Origin: Methanoregula sp.
Lineage (GTDB): Archaea; Halobacteriota; Methanomicrobia; Methanomicrobiales; Methanospirillaceae
Assembly (NCBI GenBank): GCA_013331015.1
Contig: DUHF01000142.1
Span: forward strand, 1 to 6,880
Direction: 5' to 3'
DNA: 6,880 nt
Of this stretch, positions 1 through 5,794 are shown one piece after another. Positions within the stretch are counted from its first letter, which is position 1. Every line of letters starts with the position of its first letter. Both the position numbers and the translations under genes were made by a program. Under the pieces are notes generated by a model. It did no database searches and had not been told where the DNA came from. It saw only the letters and a list, made by a program, of their open reading frames with translations.

Positions 1-914
1 TATACGTCCTCGATCCCGTACTTGCTCACGATGGCGACGGTGACCCGGTTCGTGTACTCCTTGTTCACGATCCGGTACCAGGTGGTGTCAACCTCTTTTT
101 TATCGAGGGCAAGATGGCTGGAGAGGACATCGGCAATACCCTCTTTTTCCATTTCCATCGGGACAGCATAGGTGTCCGGCGCGGTTGCCGCCGAGATGAC
201 GGCACTCTGGGGGAGATCGCAGAAGGCCGAGATCTTCCGCTTGGTGCCGGCACTGATCGGGTGCTCGCTCCTCCCCACGATGATATCCGCGTGAAGTCCC
301 AGTTCCCGCAGTGCCTTGACCGAGTGCTGGGTGGGCTTGGTCTTCATGTCGCCCATCGTGTCCGCGGGGATCAGGGTGACGTGGATCAGGATATAGTCGT
401 GCGGCGGGAGTTCACCCCGCATCTGGCGGATGGCCTCCAAAAACGGCATACTCTCGATGTCGCCCACCGTGCCGCCGACTTCCACAAGGCAGATATCGGC
501 CTTTGTCCCATCCGGGAACTCCTCCTCTGCCGCCTGCCGGATACAGGTCTTGATCTGGTCGGTGATGTGGGGGATGATCTGGACGGTCTCGCCAAGGAAG
601 TCGCCCCGGCGTTCCTTCTCAATGACCGTCCGGTACACCTTGCCGGTGGTAATATTGTGCGAAGCAGAGAGTTCGATGTCCAGGAACCGCTCGTAGTTCC
701 CGAGGTCGAGATCCACCTCGCTGCCGTCTTTTAAGACAAAGACCTCGCCGTGCTGGGCCGGGTTCATGGTCCCGGCATCGATGTTCAGGTAGGGATCGAT
801 CTTGACGGCAGTGACACGGTAGCCCCGGTTTTTCAGGATCCGGCCAACCGATGCTGCCGTGATTCCCTTGCCCAGTCCGCTCATCACACCGCCGGTAACT
901 ATGATGTACTTCAC
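1..914 (-). CDS. pyrG: CTP synthase, N-terminal part (cut by window edge)
   Basis: This enzyme makes CTP from UTP, ATP and glutamine-derived ammonia, the last step of de novo pyrimidine nucleotide synthesis in the cytoplasm. Reading the minus strand from a GTG at 914 gives 304 open codons that run off the left edge. Residues 1-265 or so are the amidoligase (synthetase) domain: the P-loop GGVMSGLGKG (8-17), then VKIDPYLNIDAGTMNP, HGEVFVLKDGSEVDLDLGNYERF, and GGTVGDIES further on. The last residues (VAIVSKYGIEDV) are the start of the glutamine amidotransferase domain, most of which lies outside. Family members are about 530 residues long, so a little under half is missing. The GTG start is chosen because GGGGA (complement of 921-925) lies 6 bases before it and the protein begins exactly at the usual KYIIVTGG strand. 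Nothing appears damaged. The family call is near certain from the motifs. Confidence 0.97.
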   Translation of the reverse strand, partial: MKYIIVTGGVMSGLGKGITAASVGRILKNRGYRVTAVKIDPYLNIDAGTMNPAQHGEVFVLKDGSEVDLDLGNYERFLDIELSASHNITTGKVYRTVIEKERRGDFLGETVQIIPHITDQIKTCIRQAAEEEFPDGTKADICLVEVGGTVGDIESMPFLEAIRQMRGELPPHDYILIHVTLIPADTMGDMKTKPTQHSVKALRELGLHADIIVGRSEHPISAGTKRKISAFCDLPQSAVISAATAPDTYAVPMEMEKEGIADVLSSHLALDKKEVDTTWYRIVNKEYTNRVTVAIVSKYGIEDV

Positions 915-1044
915 GAGATCTCCCCAGTTGCTGTACATTTTAGCACACAATCCTAATAGTGTTATCTTATTTTTTTTAAATACCGGGGTGATTTTTGGCC
1001 GGTTCATCCCCTGACATCCCCATGGGTAACATTAATTTCCCTAA
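915..1044. promoter_or_regulatory. Divergent promoter region between pyrG and the exported TPR gene
   Basis: This T-rich spacer separates two genes transcribed outward. The box TTTAAATA at 975-982 reads as a TATA element on the plus strand and as TATTTAAA on the minus strand. It lies about 60 bases from the pyrG GTG and 62 (or 80) bases from the candidate starts of the TPR gene, so a transcript beginning 22-27 bases beyond it would have a leader of roughly 30-50 bases either way. A second weak box, ATTAATTT near 1030-1037, lies about 29 bases before ATG 1063 and could drive a leaderless transcript of the TPR gene. Factor B recognition elements are not clear, so the assignment is tentative. 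Confidence 0.4.
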
Positions 1045-1755
1045 ATGAACTACAGCTATTCCATGAAAGTCAAGCAGATAGTCGCCATTCTGGCAATCCT
1101 CACGATGGTTGCCGTCTGCGTGCTGCCCGTTGCAGCAGAAGAAGACGGGGAAAAAATCACCGATGAAGCAACGCTCTATTACAACAGTGCCCAGTTGCTC
1201 ATCGCTGACCAGCAGTATGAGCGGGCCCTTGAATTGTTTAACAAGGTTCTTGCATCGAACACCACCCTGCTGGGCATGGGCGACGGCCTGATGTACACGT
1301 ACAAGGACCGGGTGGCATTGCTCACCGATCTCGGCAGGTATGACGAGGCCATCGCGGCAGCCGATGAAGGCATTGCTGCATACCCAAAGGAGCCCGGTCT
1401 CTGGAACAACAAGGGATGGGCCTATTACCAGATGGGCAGGTACAGTGAAGCTGCCGCTGCCTATGACAAGGCGGTCACGCTTGATCCCGAGTACCTGAAG
1501 GGCTGGATCAACAAAGGCGATGCGCTTATGAAAGCAGGACGCGAGGGGGAAGCCGCCGGGGCCTACAACAAGGCACTTGAACTCGATCCGGGAAACACGG
1601 ATGCCACTACAGGGCTCGCTGAAGCACAGAAATCCGCGGCATCGATGAACCTTGTCTATGCGGCCATTGCCGCGATCATTGCCGGTCTTGTCATCTGGTA
1701 CGTGAAGTTCCGTAAACCCTCGGATGAGAAGTCCGCGGGCAGGGAAAAGAAGTAA
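1045..1755 (+). CDS. Exported, membrane-anchored TPR protein
   Basis: This is a 236-residue tetratricopeptide-repeat protein, probably a protein-protein interaction scaffold on the outer face of the cell membrane; its partner is unknown. A basic-hydrophobic signal sequence occupies residues 7-31 (MKVKQIVAILAILTM, ending VAA before EED). Four TPR units follow at about 42-75, 84-117, 118-151 and 152-185; the last two are canonical, with W/Y-N-KG, GRYSEA and LDP signatures. A hydrophobic segment at 202-221 and a lysine/arginine-rich tail (222-236) indicate a C-terminal anchor with the tail in the cytoplasm. The ATG at 1063 (residue 7) is an equally good or better start, because it begins the signal peptide directly; neither ATG has a Shine-Dalgarno sequence, so a leaderless or weak-leader start is possible. 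It is divergent from pyrG and followed by an oligo-T terminator, so it is probably transcribed alone. The TPR/export architecture is secure; the function is not. Confidence 0.9.
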   Translation: MNYSYSMKVKQIVAILAILTMVAVCVLPVAAEEDGEKITDEATLYYNSAQLLIADQQYERALELFNKVLASNTTLLGMGDGLMYTYKDRVALLTDLGRYDEAIAAADEGIAAYPKEPGLWNNKGWAYYQMGRYSEAAAAYDKAVTLDPEYLKGWINKGDALMKAGREGEAAGAYNKALELDPGNTDATTGLAEAQKSAASMNLVYAAIAAIIAGLVIWYVKFRKPSDEKSAGREKK

Positions 1756-1773
1756 CCTTTTTTTTGTTTTTTT
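1756..1773 (+). terminator. Oligo-T terminator after the exported TPR gene
   Basis: Directly after the TAA stop are eight T (1758-1765), one G and seven T (1767-1773). Paired T-runs without an obligatory hairpin are the typical transcription termination signal in archaea. Position and strand fit the end of the TPR gene. Confidence 0.7.
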
Positions 1774-1852
1774 AAGAGTGACATAACTGAACCGGAAGGG
1801 TTCGCATCCAAACTAAAAAAAACCGGCAAATGGGTAGTTCGACCGTTTTGAT

Positions 1853-1887
1853 TTACCGCTGGGGCGCCCCTTTGTGGGAAGCGGTAA
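1853..1887. repeat. Inverted repeat / possible RNA hairpin
   Basis: TTACCGCT (1853-1860) is exactly complementary to AGCGGTAA (1880-1887), giving an 8-base-pair stem around a 19-base interior. The interior itself contains the self-complementary GGGGCGCCCC (1861-1870) and a possible inner CCC/GGG pairing (1868-1870 with 1876-1878) around TTTGT. There is no T-run after it, so it does not look like a terminator. Confidence 0.6.
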
Positions 1888-2140
1888 GCATCTTTAGGGA
1901 GTATGAGGCTAGTTTGCCCCCAGTATCACTTCAAAGGTTTTCCGATGAAAATCACATTTGAGAAGCATTCCCGGAACTTTTGTTGGTTTATTTCGATGCC
2001 TGCCGCCACCCCCGCGGGGCGCCCGGCTCCTGAGAGGGACGAAGCGCTCGTTAACGATGATCCGGCATTACTACTATCAGGGGCACACACAGGTACAGGT
2101 AAAACGGCACTATCGCAACCGGGGGATGCCACAAGCGTGC

Positions 2141-2166
2141 GGGGGCGAAGGCTTGCCAGAGCCCCC
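2141..2166. repeat. Strong GC hairpin with a GA-type internal loop
   Basis: GGGGGC (2141-2146) pairs with GCCCCC (2161-2166). Inside, GAA (2147-2149) faces AGA (2158-2160) as a symmetric purine internal loop that could form sheared G-A pairs. The apical part reads GG-CTTG-CC (2150-2157), and a CUUG loop closed by G-C is a known stable RNA tetraloop. It lies inside a region with no convincing gene, which suggests a folded RNA rather than a terminator, since no T-run follows. Confidence 0.6.
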
Positions 2167-2292
2167 AAGAGCGATAATGAAACCATATATTCCAGGTTAT
2201 CAGACTTTTGGTGGATTTACCCCATCACCTATCATTGGGAAGGTATGGGGACCTCAACCACCATCAACAACTCCGCACAGAAACCAGTATCC

Positions 2293-2309
2293 TCTTGATT
2301 TTTTCAAGA
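2293..2309. terminator. T-looped hairpin between convergent transcripts
   Basis: TCTTGA (2293-2298) pairs with TCAAGA (2304-2309) around a loop of five T. On the plus strand this is a run of six T inside a short stem, 12 bases from the stop codon of the oppositely oriented thioesterase gene. It may help end plus-strand transcription entering from the left, or protect the 3' end of the thioesterase message. The stem is weak, and on the minus strand no T-run follows it. Confidence 0.3.
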
Positions 2310-2320
2310 AGCGTAGTTCC

Positions 2321-2737
2321 TTATTTTTCTGCCGTCACCGCAAACGACGCAGTGGTCCGGGCAAGGACCGTCTTTCCAGGATCGTCCATCCGGACAATAC
2401 TCTCCATGAATGCCACCCTGCGGCCTTTCCGGATAACCTGTGCTTCAGCAAGGATCGTCCCTTCCCGCACGCCCCGGATGAAACTGGTGGATTCCGATAT
2501 GGTGGCGATCCCCTCGCCCGGTGCAAGCAGGGTATAGAGTGCAAGCGCCATCGCCTCATCGGCAATCGCGGCAAGCATCCCGCCCTGCAGCCAGCCCACG
2601 CCGTTGTACATATCCGGCCGGACCGTCATCTTAAGCACGGCTTTCCCGTCACCCTCGCTTTCCACGTCAATTCCCATCAGGCAGAAGAACGGGTTGGCAG
2701 AGCGTCCTTTTGCCCTGATCTTTTCCAGGTAATTCAT
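2321..2737 (-). CDS. PaaI-type hotdog-fold acyl-CoA thioesterase
   Basis: A 138-residue single-domain hotdog protein, probably a cytoplasmic thioesterase that hydrolyses acyl-CoA or a related thioester; the substrate cannot be told. The signature stretch NGVGWLQGGMLAAIADEA (45-62) aligns with the PaaI pattern N-G-x-G-x-x-H-G-G-x-L-x-x-L-A-D-x-A. The acidic catalytic residue is present as D60, but the usual His of HGG is Gln (Q51). The later strands (ISESTSFIRG, EAQVIRKGRRVAFMES) fit the family, and the length is normal. The ATG at 2737 is preferred over the adjacent ATG at 2740 and over one at 2806, because GGGAG (complement of 2742-2746) lies 4 bases before it and the upstream extension has no family counterpart. 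A TATA-like stretch (TATTAAAAA on the minus strand, about 2788-2796) lies about 55 bases upstream. The gene stands alone between a structured intergenic region and a divergent small gene. Confidence 0.85.
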   Translation of the reverse strand: MNYLEKIRAKGRSANPFFCLMGIDVESEGDGKAVLKMTVRPDMYNGVGWLQGGMLAAIADEAMALALYTLLAPGEGIATISESTSFIRGVREGTILAEAQVIRKGRRVAFMESIVRMDDPGKTVLARTTASFAVTAEK

Positions 2738-2792
2738 CATTCTCCCTGCTGATAAGGTATTGAGGTACACAAGGATGAAGATTGCCGTTTTT

Positions 2793-2822
2793 AATACCAC
2801 GGGCAATAACCCCGACGGTATT
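2793..2822. repeat. Two-part inverted repeat in the divergent spacer
   Basis: AATACC (2793-2798) is complementary to GGTATT (2817-2822), and inside it CGGG (2800-2803) is complementary to CCCG (2811-2814), leaving a seven-base loop. It overlaps the likely TATA region of the minus-strand thioesterase and lies upstream of the plus-strand small gene, so it could be an operator or an RNA structure. No matching regulator is visible nearby. Confidence 0.45.
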
Positions 2823-2867
2823 CCTTAAAACGAGTTCATCTTCCAAAGAGACCCGATGACGGGAAAC

Positions 2868-2905
2868 CTACCCTTAATATCCCTTGGCAATCACCTTTCC
2901 TGCAT
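2868..2905 (+). promoter_or_regulatory. Archaeal promoter for a leaderless small gene
   Basis: TTAATAT at 2874-2880 is centred about 29 bases before the ATG at 2906, which is the spacing expected if transcription starts at or next to the start codon. There is no Shine-Dalgarno sequence before that ATG, which agrees with a leaderless message. Confidence 0.5.
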
Positions 2906-3136
2906 ATGCAGGACAAAGACACAAAAGAGATGCTCGCTGATTTACTCTGGCTCAATGCCGTGATTGCCACCGAACTTATCCAGATCACCGAGAACACATC
3001 CCAGATCCTCCGGAAGAGCCCTCCGCCCGAGAGCTGCCTCGTGGAGCACCACGAGCTCCGCAAGACCGCCCTTGCCATGGCCGAGAAGTACCGGCCCGGC
3101 ACCATGCTCGGCCAGCACATCCTCAAGCACCAGTAA
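2906..3136 (+). CDS. Small protein of unknown function (76 residues)
   Basis: I do not recognise a family. The product is mainly helical in appearance: an amphipathic first helix from about residue 6 to 36 (KEMLADLLWLNAVIATELIQITENTSQIL), a proline break (KSPPPES), a second helix about 46-62 rich in His/Glu/Lys, and a short third segment ending in HQ. It has one cysteine (C44), no signal peptide and no membrane segment, so it is probably cytoplasmic. Third positions are strongly G or C throughout, as in the neighbouring real genes, and the frame is preferred over two overlapping frames of similar length for that reason and for its well-placed TATA box. The start has no ribosome-binding site and looks leaderless. 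It is divergent from the thioesterase and followed by strong hairpins, so it is probably monocistronic. A helical-hairpin adaptor or regulator is possible but unsupported. Confidence 0.75.
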   Translation: MQDKDTKEMLADLLWLNAVIATELIQITENTSQILRKSPPPESCLVEHHELRKTALAMAEKYRPGTMLGQHILKHQ

Positions 3137-3146
3137 CGTTATTGAC

Positions 3147-3187
3147 CGGCCCGGGCAAACGTACTCCGGATATTCCTGCCCGGGCCG
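3147..3187. repeat. Long GC-rich perfect inverted repeat (11 bp stem)
   Basis: CGGCCCGGGCA (3147-3157) is exactly complementary to TGCCCGGGCCG (3177-3187) around a 19-base interior. It starts 10 bases after the stop codon of the small gene. Its stability suggests a 3'-end structure for that message, perhaps a terminator or processing block. No T-run follows directly, but a second hairpin with a T-run lies 22 bases on. Confidence 0.7.
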
Positions 3188-3209
3188 TGGGTAACCCCCG
3201 GGTTTTATT

Positions 3210-3237
3210 AAAAACCGCATCTGCTCCCGGTTTTTTT
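3210..3237 (+). terminator. Intrinsic-terminator-like hairpin with T-run
   Basis: AAAAACCG (3210-3217) pairs with CGGTTTTT (3228-3235) around a ten-base loop, and the T-run continues to 3237. This resembles a bacterial-style terminator and closes the transcript of the small upstream gene before the glycosyltransferase operon. The A/T-rich left arm (TTTTATTAAAAA, 3203-3214) could alternatively act as a TATA box for the glycosyltransferase, which would give a leader of roughly 40 bases, so the element may combine the end of one unit with the start of the next. Confidence 0.5.
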
Positions 3238-3275
3238 ACCTGGCAGGCAATGAGTGTGCCCATACAATAACCATC

Positions 3276-3983
3276 ATGACAACAACCGCCATTCCCCCTT
3301 GCAGCCTGGTCATCCCGGCCTATAACGAGGAGAGACGGATCTCGCTCTTCTTCGATTCCATAAACCATTTTGACGGCGAACTGATTGTTGTCTGTGACGG
3401 GACAGACCGTACAGCAGGGATCGTGGAAGAGATCGCCTCCCGGCGAACCGATCTTGCAATCCGCTGCCTCCGGTTCGATCACCGCCTTGGCAAAGGGGGC
3501 GGCGTTATCGCGGGACTAAAGGTGGCAAGAGCCCCGCTCGTTGGTTACGTGGATGCAGACGGCTCTACCCGCATGGAGGAGATGCTCCGGCTCTTCTCTT
3601 CCCTGTCGAGAGCAGACGGGGCGATCGGCTCCCGCTGGGTTGACGGGTCAACGCTCAAGGTGAAGCAGGGATTCCTCCGCCGGATCGAGAGCCGGGGATT
3701 CAACCTGTTAATCCGGCTCCTCTTCAGGCTCTCCTTTCACGATACCCAGTGCGGCGCAAAGGTCTTCAAAAAACCGGCGATCGATGCGGTGCTGCCTTCC
3801 ATGGTCTCCCACGGGTTCGAGTTTGACGTGGAACTTCTCTGGCAGCTCAAGGAGGCCGGGTTCCACATCGAAGAGATCCCCATCGAATGGCAGAACAAGG
3901 GCGACTCCCGCGTGCAGAAGCGGGACATGCTCCGGATGCTTGCCGGCCTCTTGCGGGTCCGGTTTGGCAGGGGAACTGCATGA
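3276..3983 (+). CDS. GT2 glycosyltransferase, dolichyl-phosphate glucose/mannose synthase-like
   Basis: A 235-residue GT-A fold glycosyltransferase of family 2, most like the enzymes that move glucose or mannose from a nucleotide sugar to dolichyl (in archaea, polyprenyl) phosphate at the cytoplasmic face of the membrane. The motifs are in order: SLVIPAYNEERRI (10-22), CDGTDRT (40-46), RLGKGGGVIAGL (70-81), the metal-binding YVDADGST (91-98, D93 and D95), GSRW (118-121), DTQCGAKVFKK (156-166), and GFEFDVELLWQLKEAGFHIEEIPIEW (180-205). No C-terminal membrane segments are present, as in the soluble single-domain type. The ATG at 3276 is the only start in frame upstream of the PAYNEE strand; it has no clear ribosome-binding site. 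Its TGA overlaps the ATG of the next gene (ATGA), so the two are probably translationally coupled. Exact donor and acceptor cannot be told from sequence. Confidence 0.9.
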   Translation: MTTTAIPPCSLVIPAYNEERRISLFFDSINHFDGELIVVCDGTDRTAGIVEEIASRRTDLAIRCLRFDHRLGKGGGVIAGLKVARAPLVGYVDADGSTRMEEMLRLFSSLSRADGAIGSRWVDGSTLKVKQGFLRRIESRGFNLLIRLLFRLSFHDTQCGAKVFKKPAIDAVLPSMVSHGFEFDVELLWQLKEAGFHIEEIPIEWQNKGDSRVQKRDMLRMLAGLLRVRFGRGTA

Positions 3984-5794
3984 TTCCTGCAACGCCGGAA
4001 GACCGGAAGAAAGAGGCGTTCCGGCTCTTCGAGGATGGCAGGTACCTGGAATCGTTACAGTACTGCCAGGTACTGCTGGATTCTGGAAAGGACCCGGCCA
4101 TCGAGGTGCTCGCGGCAACCAATCTCTTCCTGACCGGCAGGCTCGAAGATGCCGAGGCAGCGTTCCTCGACCTTGCCCGCACAATGCCGGACTCGTCCTA
4201 TGTCCACAGTTATCTTGCAAAGGTGCTCGAAGCCCGGGGTGATGAAGGGGCAATCGCCGAGTTTGCCCTTGCCGTCCAGCTCGACCCCACCAACCAGGAT
4301 GCCCTCCGGTCCTATGCCGGCTACCTTCTCGGGCACCGGGACTTCCGGGGGGCTGTGAGGGTGCTCCGCCGCCTCGTTCATATCGGCAGGAAGTCATCAG
4401 ATCTCCGGAACCTGATGCGGGCACAGATCGAGATCGGCGACCCGGAGGAGGCACTGGCAGTCTGTGCGGTTCTGGGAGAGGGAACCGAACGATCACCCGA
4501 ATACATCGAAGCCCTCATCCGGACAGGCGACTTTACCTCTGCTGCTGAAGCTGCCCTGACCCTGTACCGGACCACAAAAGACTCAGAAGTGCTCCGGAAA
4601 CATCTCGATGCCCTTTCCCGGTATGATCCTGCCTCATCGCTCGATGCCTACCCGGCCTATATTGGGGAGTGTCCCGATGCAGGAATCCTCTGCGATTACA
4701 TCCGGCTCCTGCAGTCCACGGGAAACATTCCTGCAGCGCTGGAAGCAACCCGACGGCTTCTCGCCATATCCAAAAAACCCGCGTATCGGCTCATGGAGTG
4801 TGACCTTCTTGCCCTTAACGGGGAGGGTGAATCCGCCCTTGCCGCTTACGAACACCTGATCCGGGACGAGCTTGCGACCAGGAACGATCTCGAAGGACTC
4901 GGTCGGATCATCGGCAAATACCGCGAATTTCTCCAAAGCCACGGAGATCCGGCAGGAGCGAAGAAACGGTTCCTCGACCTTGTCTCAACCGATGTGAACG
5001 TTGCAAGCCTCACCGGGACTGCCCGGTTCTTTCTCGAAACCGGCGATTCCACTGAGGCCCGCTCATGGTATTACCGGGCATACCGGGCAGACTTTTTTTC
5101 TGGGGGTCTTGACTATGCCCGGTTCCTCATCGGGCAGGGAGAGGACCGCGAGTGCGAGAAGGTGATGCTCTACATCCTCGCAAATGTGAAGAAGGGTGCC
5201 GATCTCACCCGGGTTGCTGCCGCAGTCGTGGACGAGAACGCCGGAATGTTCAGGCTCAGGCGCCTCATGGACCAGTTGCTATTAAGGCTTGAGGAGCGGC
5301 GGCAACACCTCCATTCCGACGGGCTCGAACTGCTGGCAATGGCTTATTTTATCACCGCGTCCAATGCTCTGGAAGAGATGGATTTTGCAGGCTGCAAGTA
5401 TCTCTGCCTCGCAGGGATGGACATCCTGCCCACCCCTGCCCGCACCCTGCGTCTCGAGGACTTCCTCAACCTGGTCCGGGCCTGCAAGGAACGGTCGGTG
5501 ACCGACCGGCCAACCCTCCATGCCCCACCACAAAAAAAGAAGAAGGAGACGGTGCCGCCGGCAGAGGCGCTCATACGGAAACTGGGCCTCACGGAACCCG
5601 AGCAGAAGATCCTGCTGTTCCTGCAGGCCCACCGGAAGGCAACCGAGATGGACCTGCGCAAGGTGCTCGGCACGCGGCGGGTGGTTGGCATGGTGAATCT
5701 CCTCATCAGGAAGGCAGCAGGGCAGGGGATCTCCATCATCGAAAAGAAAGGAGTAGGCGAGGAAGGTGAAGTCTATGAATATACCGGAACCTGA
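3980..5794 (+). CDS. TPR-repeat protein with C-terminal winged-helix domain
   Basis: A 604-residue cytoplasmic protein (no signal peptide or membrane segment). Residues 9-160 form recognisable TPR units (about 9-36, 39-72, 74-104, 107-140, with LDPTNQDALRSYAGYLLGHRDFRGAV as the clearest), and degenerate helical repeats continue to about residue 505. A short proline/lysine-rich linker (PPQKKKKETVPP, near 516-527) leads to a 74-residue C-terminal domain (531-604) whose helix-helix-helix plus strand pattern (LTEPEQKILLFLQAH, TEMDLRKVLG, VVGMVNLLIRKAA, ISIIEKKG, EVYEYTG) reads as a winged helix. The start at 3980 is chosen because AGGGGA (3969-3974) lies 5 bases before it and it overlaps the previous stop; a longer frame from 3887 would lie inside the glycosyltransferase gene. 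The downstream ATPase gene begins inside its last 20 bases. I infer a scaffold or DNA-binding partner of that ATPase. The winged-helix call is by pattern only. Confidence 0.88.
   Translation: MIPATPEDRKKEAFRLFEDGRYLESLQYCQVLLDSGKDPAIEVLAATNLFLTGRLEDAEAAFLDLARTMPDSSYVHSYLAKVLEARGDEGAIAEFALAVQLDPTNQDALRSYAGYLLGHRDFRGAVRVLRRLVHIGRKSSDLRNLMRAQIEIGDPEEALAVCAVLGEGTERSPEYIEALIRTGDFTSAAEAALTLYRTTKDSEVLRKHLDALSRYDPASSLDAYPAYIGECPDAGILCDYIRLLQSTGNIPAALEATRRLLAISKKPAYRLMECDLLALNGEGESALAAYEHLIRDELATRNDLEGLGRIIGKYREFLQSHGDPAGAKKRFLDLVSTDVNVASLTGTARFFLETGDSTEARSWYYRAYRADFFSGGLDYARFLIGQGEDRECEKVMLYILANVKKGADLTRVAAAVVDENAGMFRLRRLMDQLLLRLEERRQHLHSDGLELLAMAYFITASNALEEMDFAGCKYLCLAGMDILPTPARTLRLEDFLNLVRACKERSVTDRPTLHAPPQKKKKETVPPAEALIRKLGLTEPEQKILLFLQAHRKATEMDLRKVLGTRRVVGMVNLLIRKAAGQGISIIEKKGVGEEGEVYEYTGT

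Larger units (their letters stand above)
1774..2320. other. Long intergenic stretch with several inverted repeats and no convincing gene
   Basis: About 550 bases lie between the TPR terminator and the end of the convergent thioesterase gene. Open frames exist (a 131-codon frame at 1903-2298, and a frame from 1958 that continues antisense through the thioesterase gene). Their codon choice is unlike that of the neighbouring genes, they have no ribosome-binding site, and I recognise no family in their products. What stands out is potential secondary structure: small stems at 1789-1803, 1853-1887, 2141-2166 and 2293-2309, plus the palindromes CCCCGCGGGG (2010-2019) and TCGTTAACGA (2048-2057). The last 150 bases are visibly richer in A and T than the genes. 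It may be a structured RNA locus or a decayed insertion; the sequence alone does not decide. Confidence 0.5.

Noticed and set aside
1789..1820. GGTTCGCATCC resembling a tRNA T-arm
   Set aside because: The flanking bases do not form the five-pair T-stem, and no acceptor, D or anticodon arm can be drawn around it.
2137..2175. GTGCG followed by a strong hairpin, resembling the start of a group II intron
   Set aside because: No domain V sequence, no reverse transcriptase and no matching 3' boundary were found.
1903..2298. 131-codon open frame containing SGAHTGTGKTALSQ, which resembles a Walker A loop
   Set aside because: No Walker B motif, no ribosome-binding site, codon use unlike neighbours, no recognisable fold around the motif, and the frame runs across the GC palindromes; the P-loop likeness is probably chance.
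1958..2752. 264-codon plus-strand open frame
   Set aside because: More than half of it is antisense to the well-supported thioesterase gene; it has no start signal and no family resemblance over that part.
2738..2806. N-terminal extension of the thioesterase with a hydrophobic IFILVYL stretch, suggesting a signal peptide
   Set aside because: PaaI proteins are cytoplasmic and begin near the ATG at 2737, which has a Shine-Dalgarno sequence just upstream; the extension covers the probable promoter.
3250..3270. Six-codon open frame (ATG to TAA) ending just before the glycosyltransferase start
   Set aside because: Too short to support as a leader peptide; only a weak upstream purine stretch and no repeated regulatory codons.
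3887..3979. 31-codon N-terminal extension of the TPR/winged-helix protein
   Set aside because: It lies inside the glycosyltransferase gene; the ATG at 3980 has a good ribosome-binding site and the typical ATGA overlap.
3708..4496. 262-codon minus-strand open frame across the glycosyltransferase/TPR junction
   Set aside because: It is antisense to two well-supported genes, its product is low-complexity in Pro/Gly/Arg, and such shadows are common in GC-rich coding DNA.
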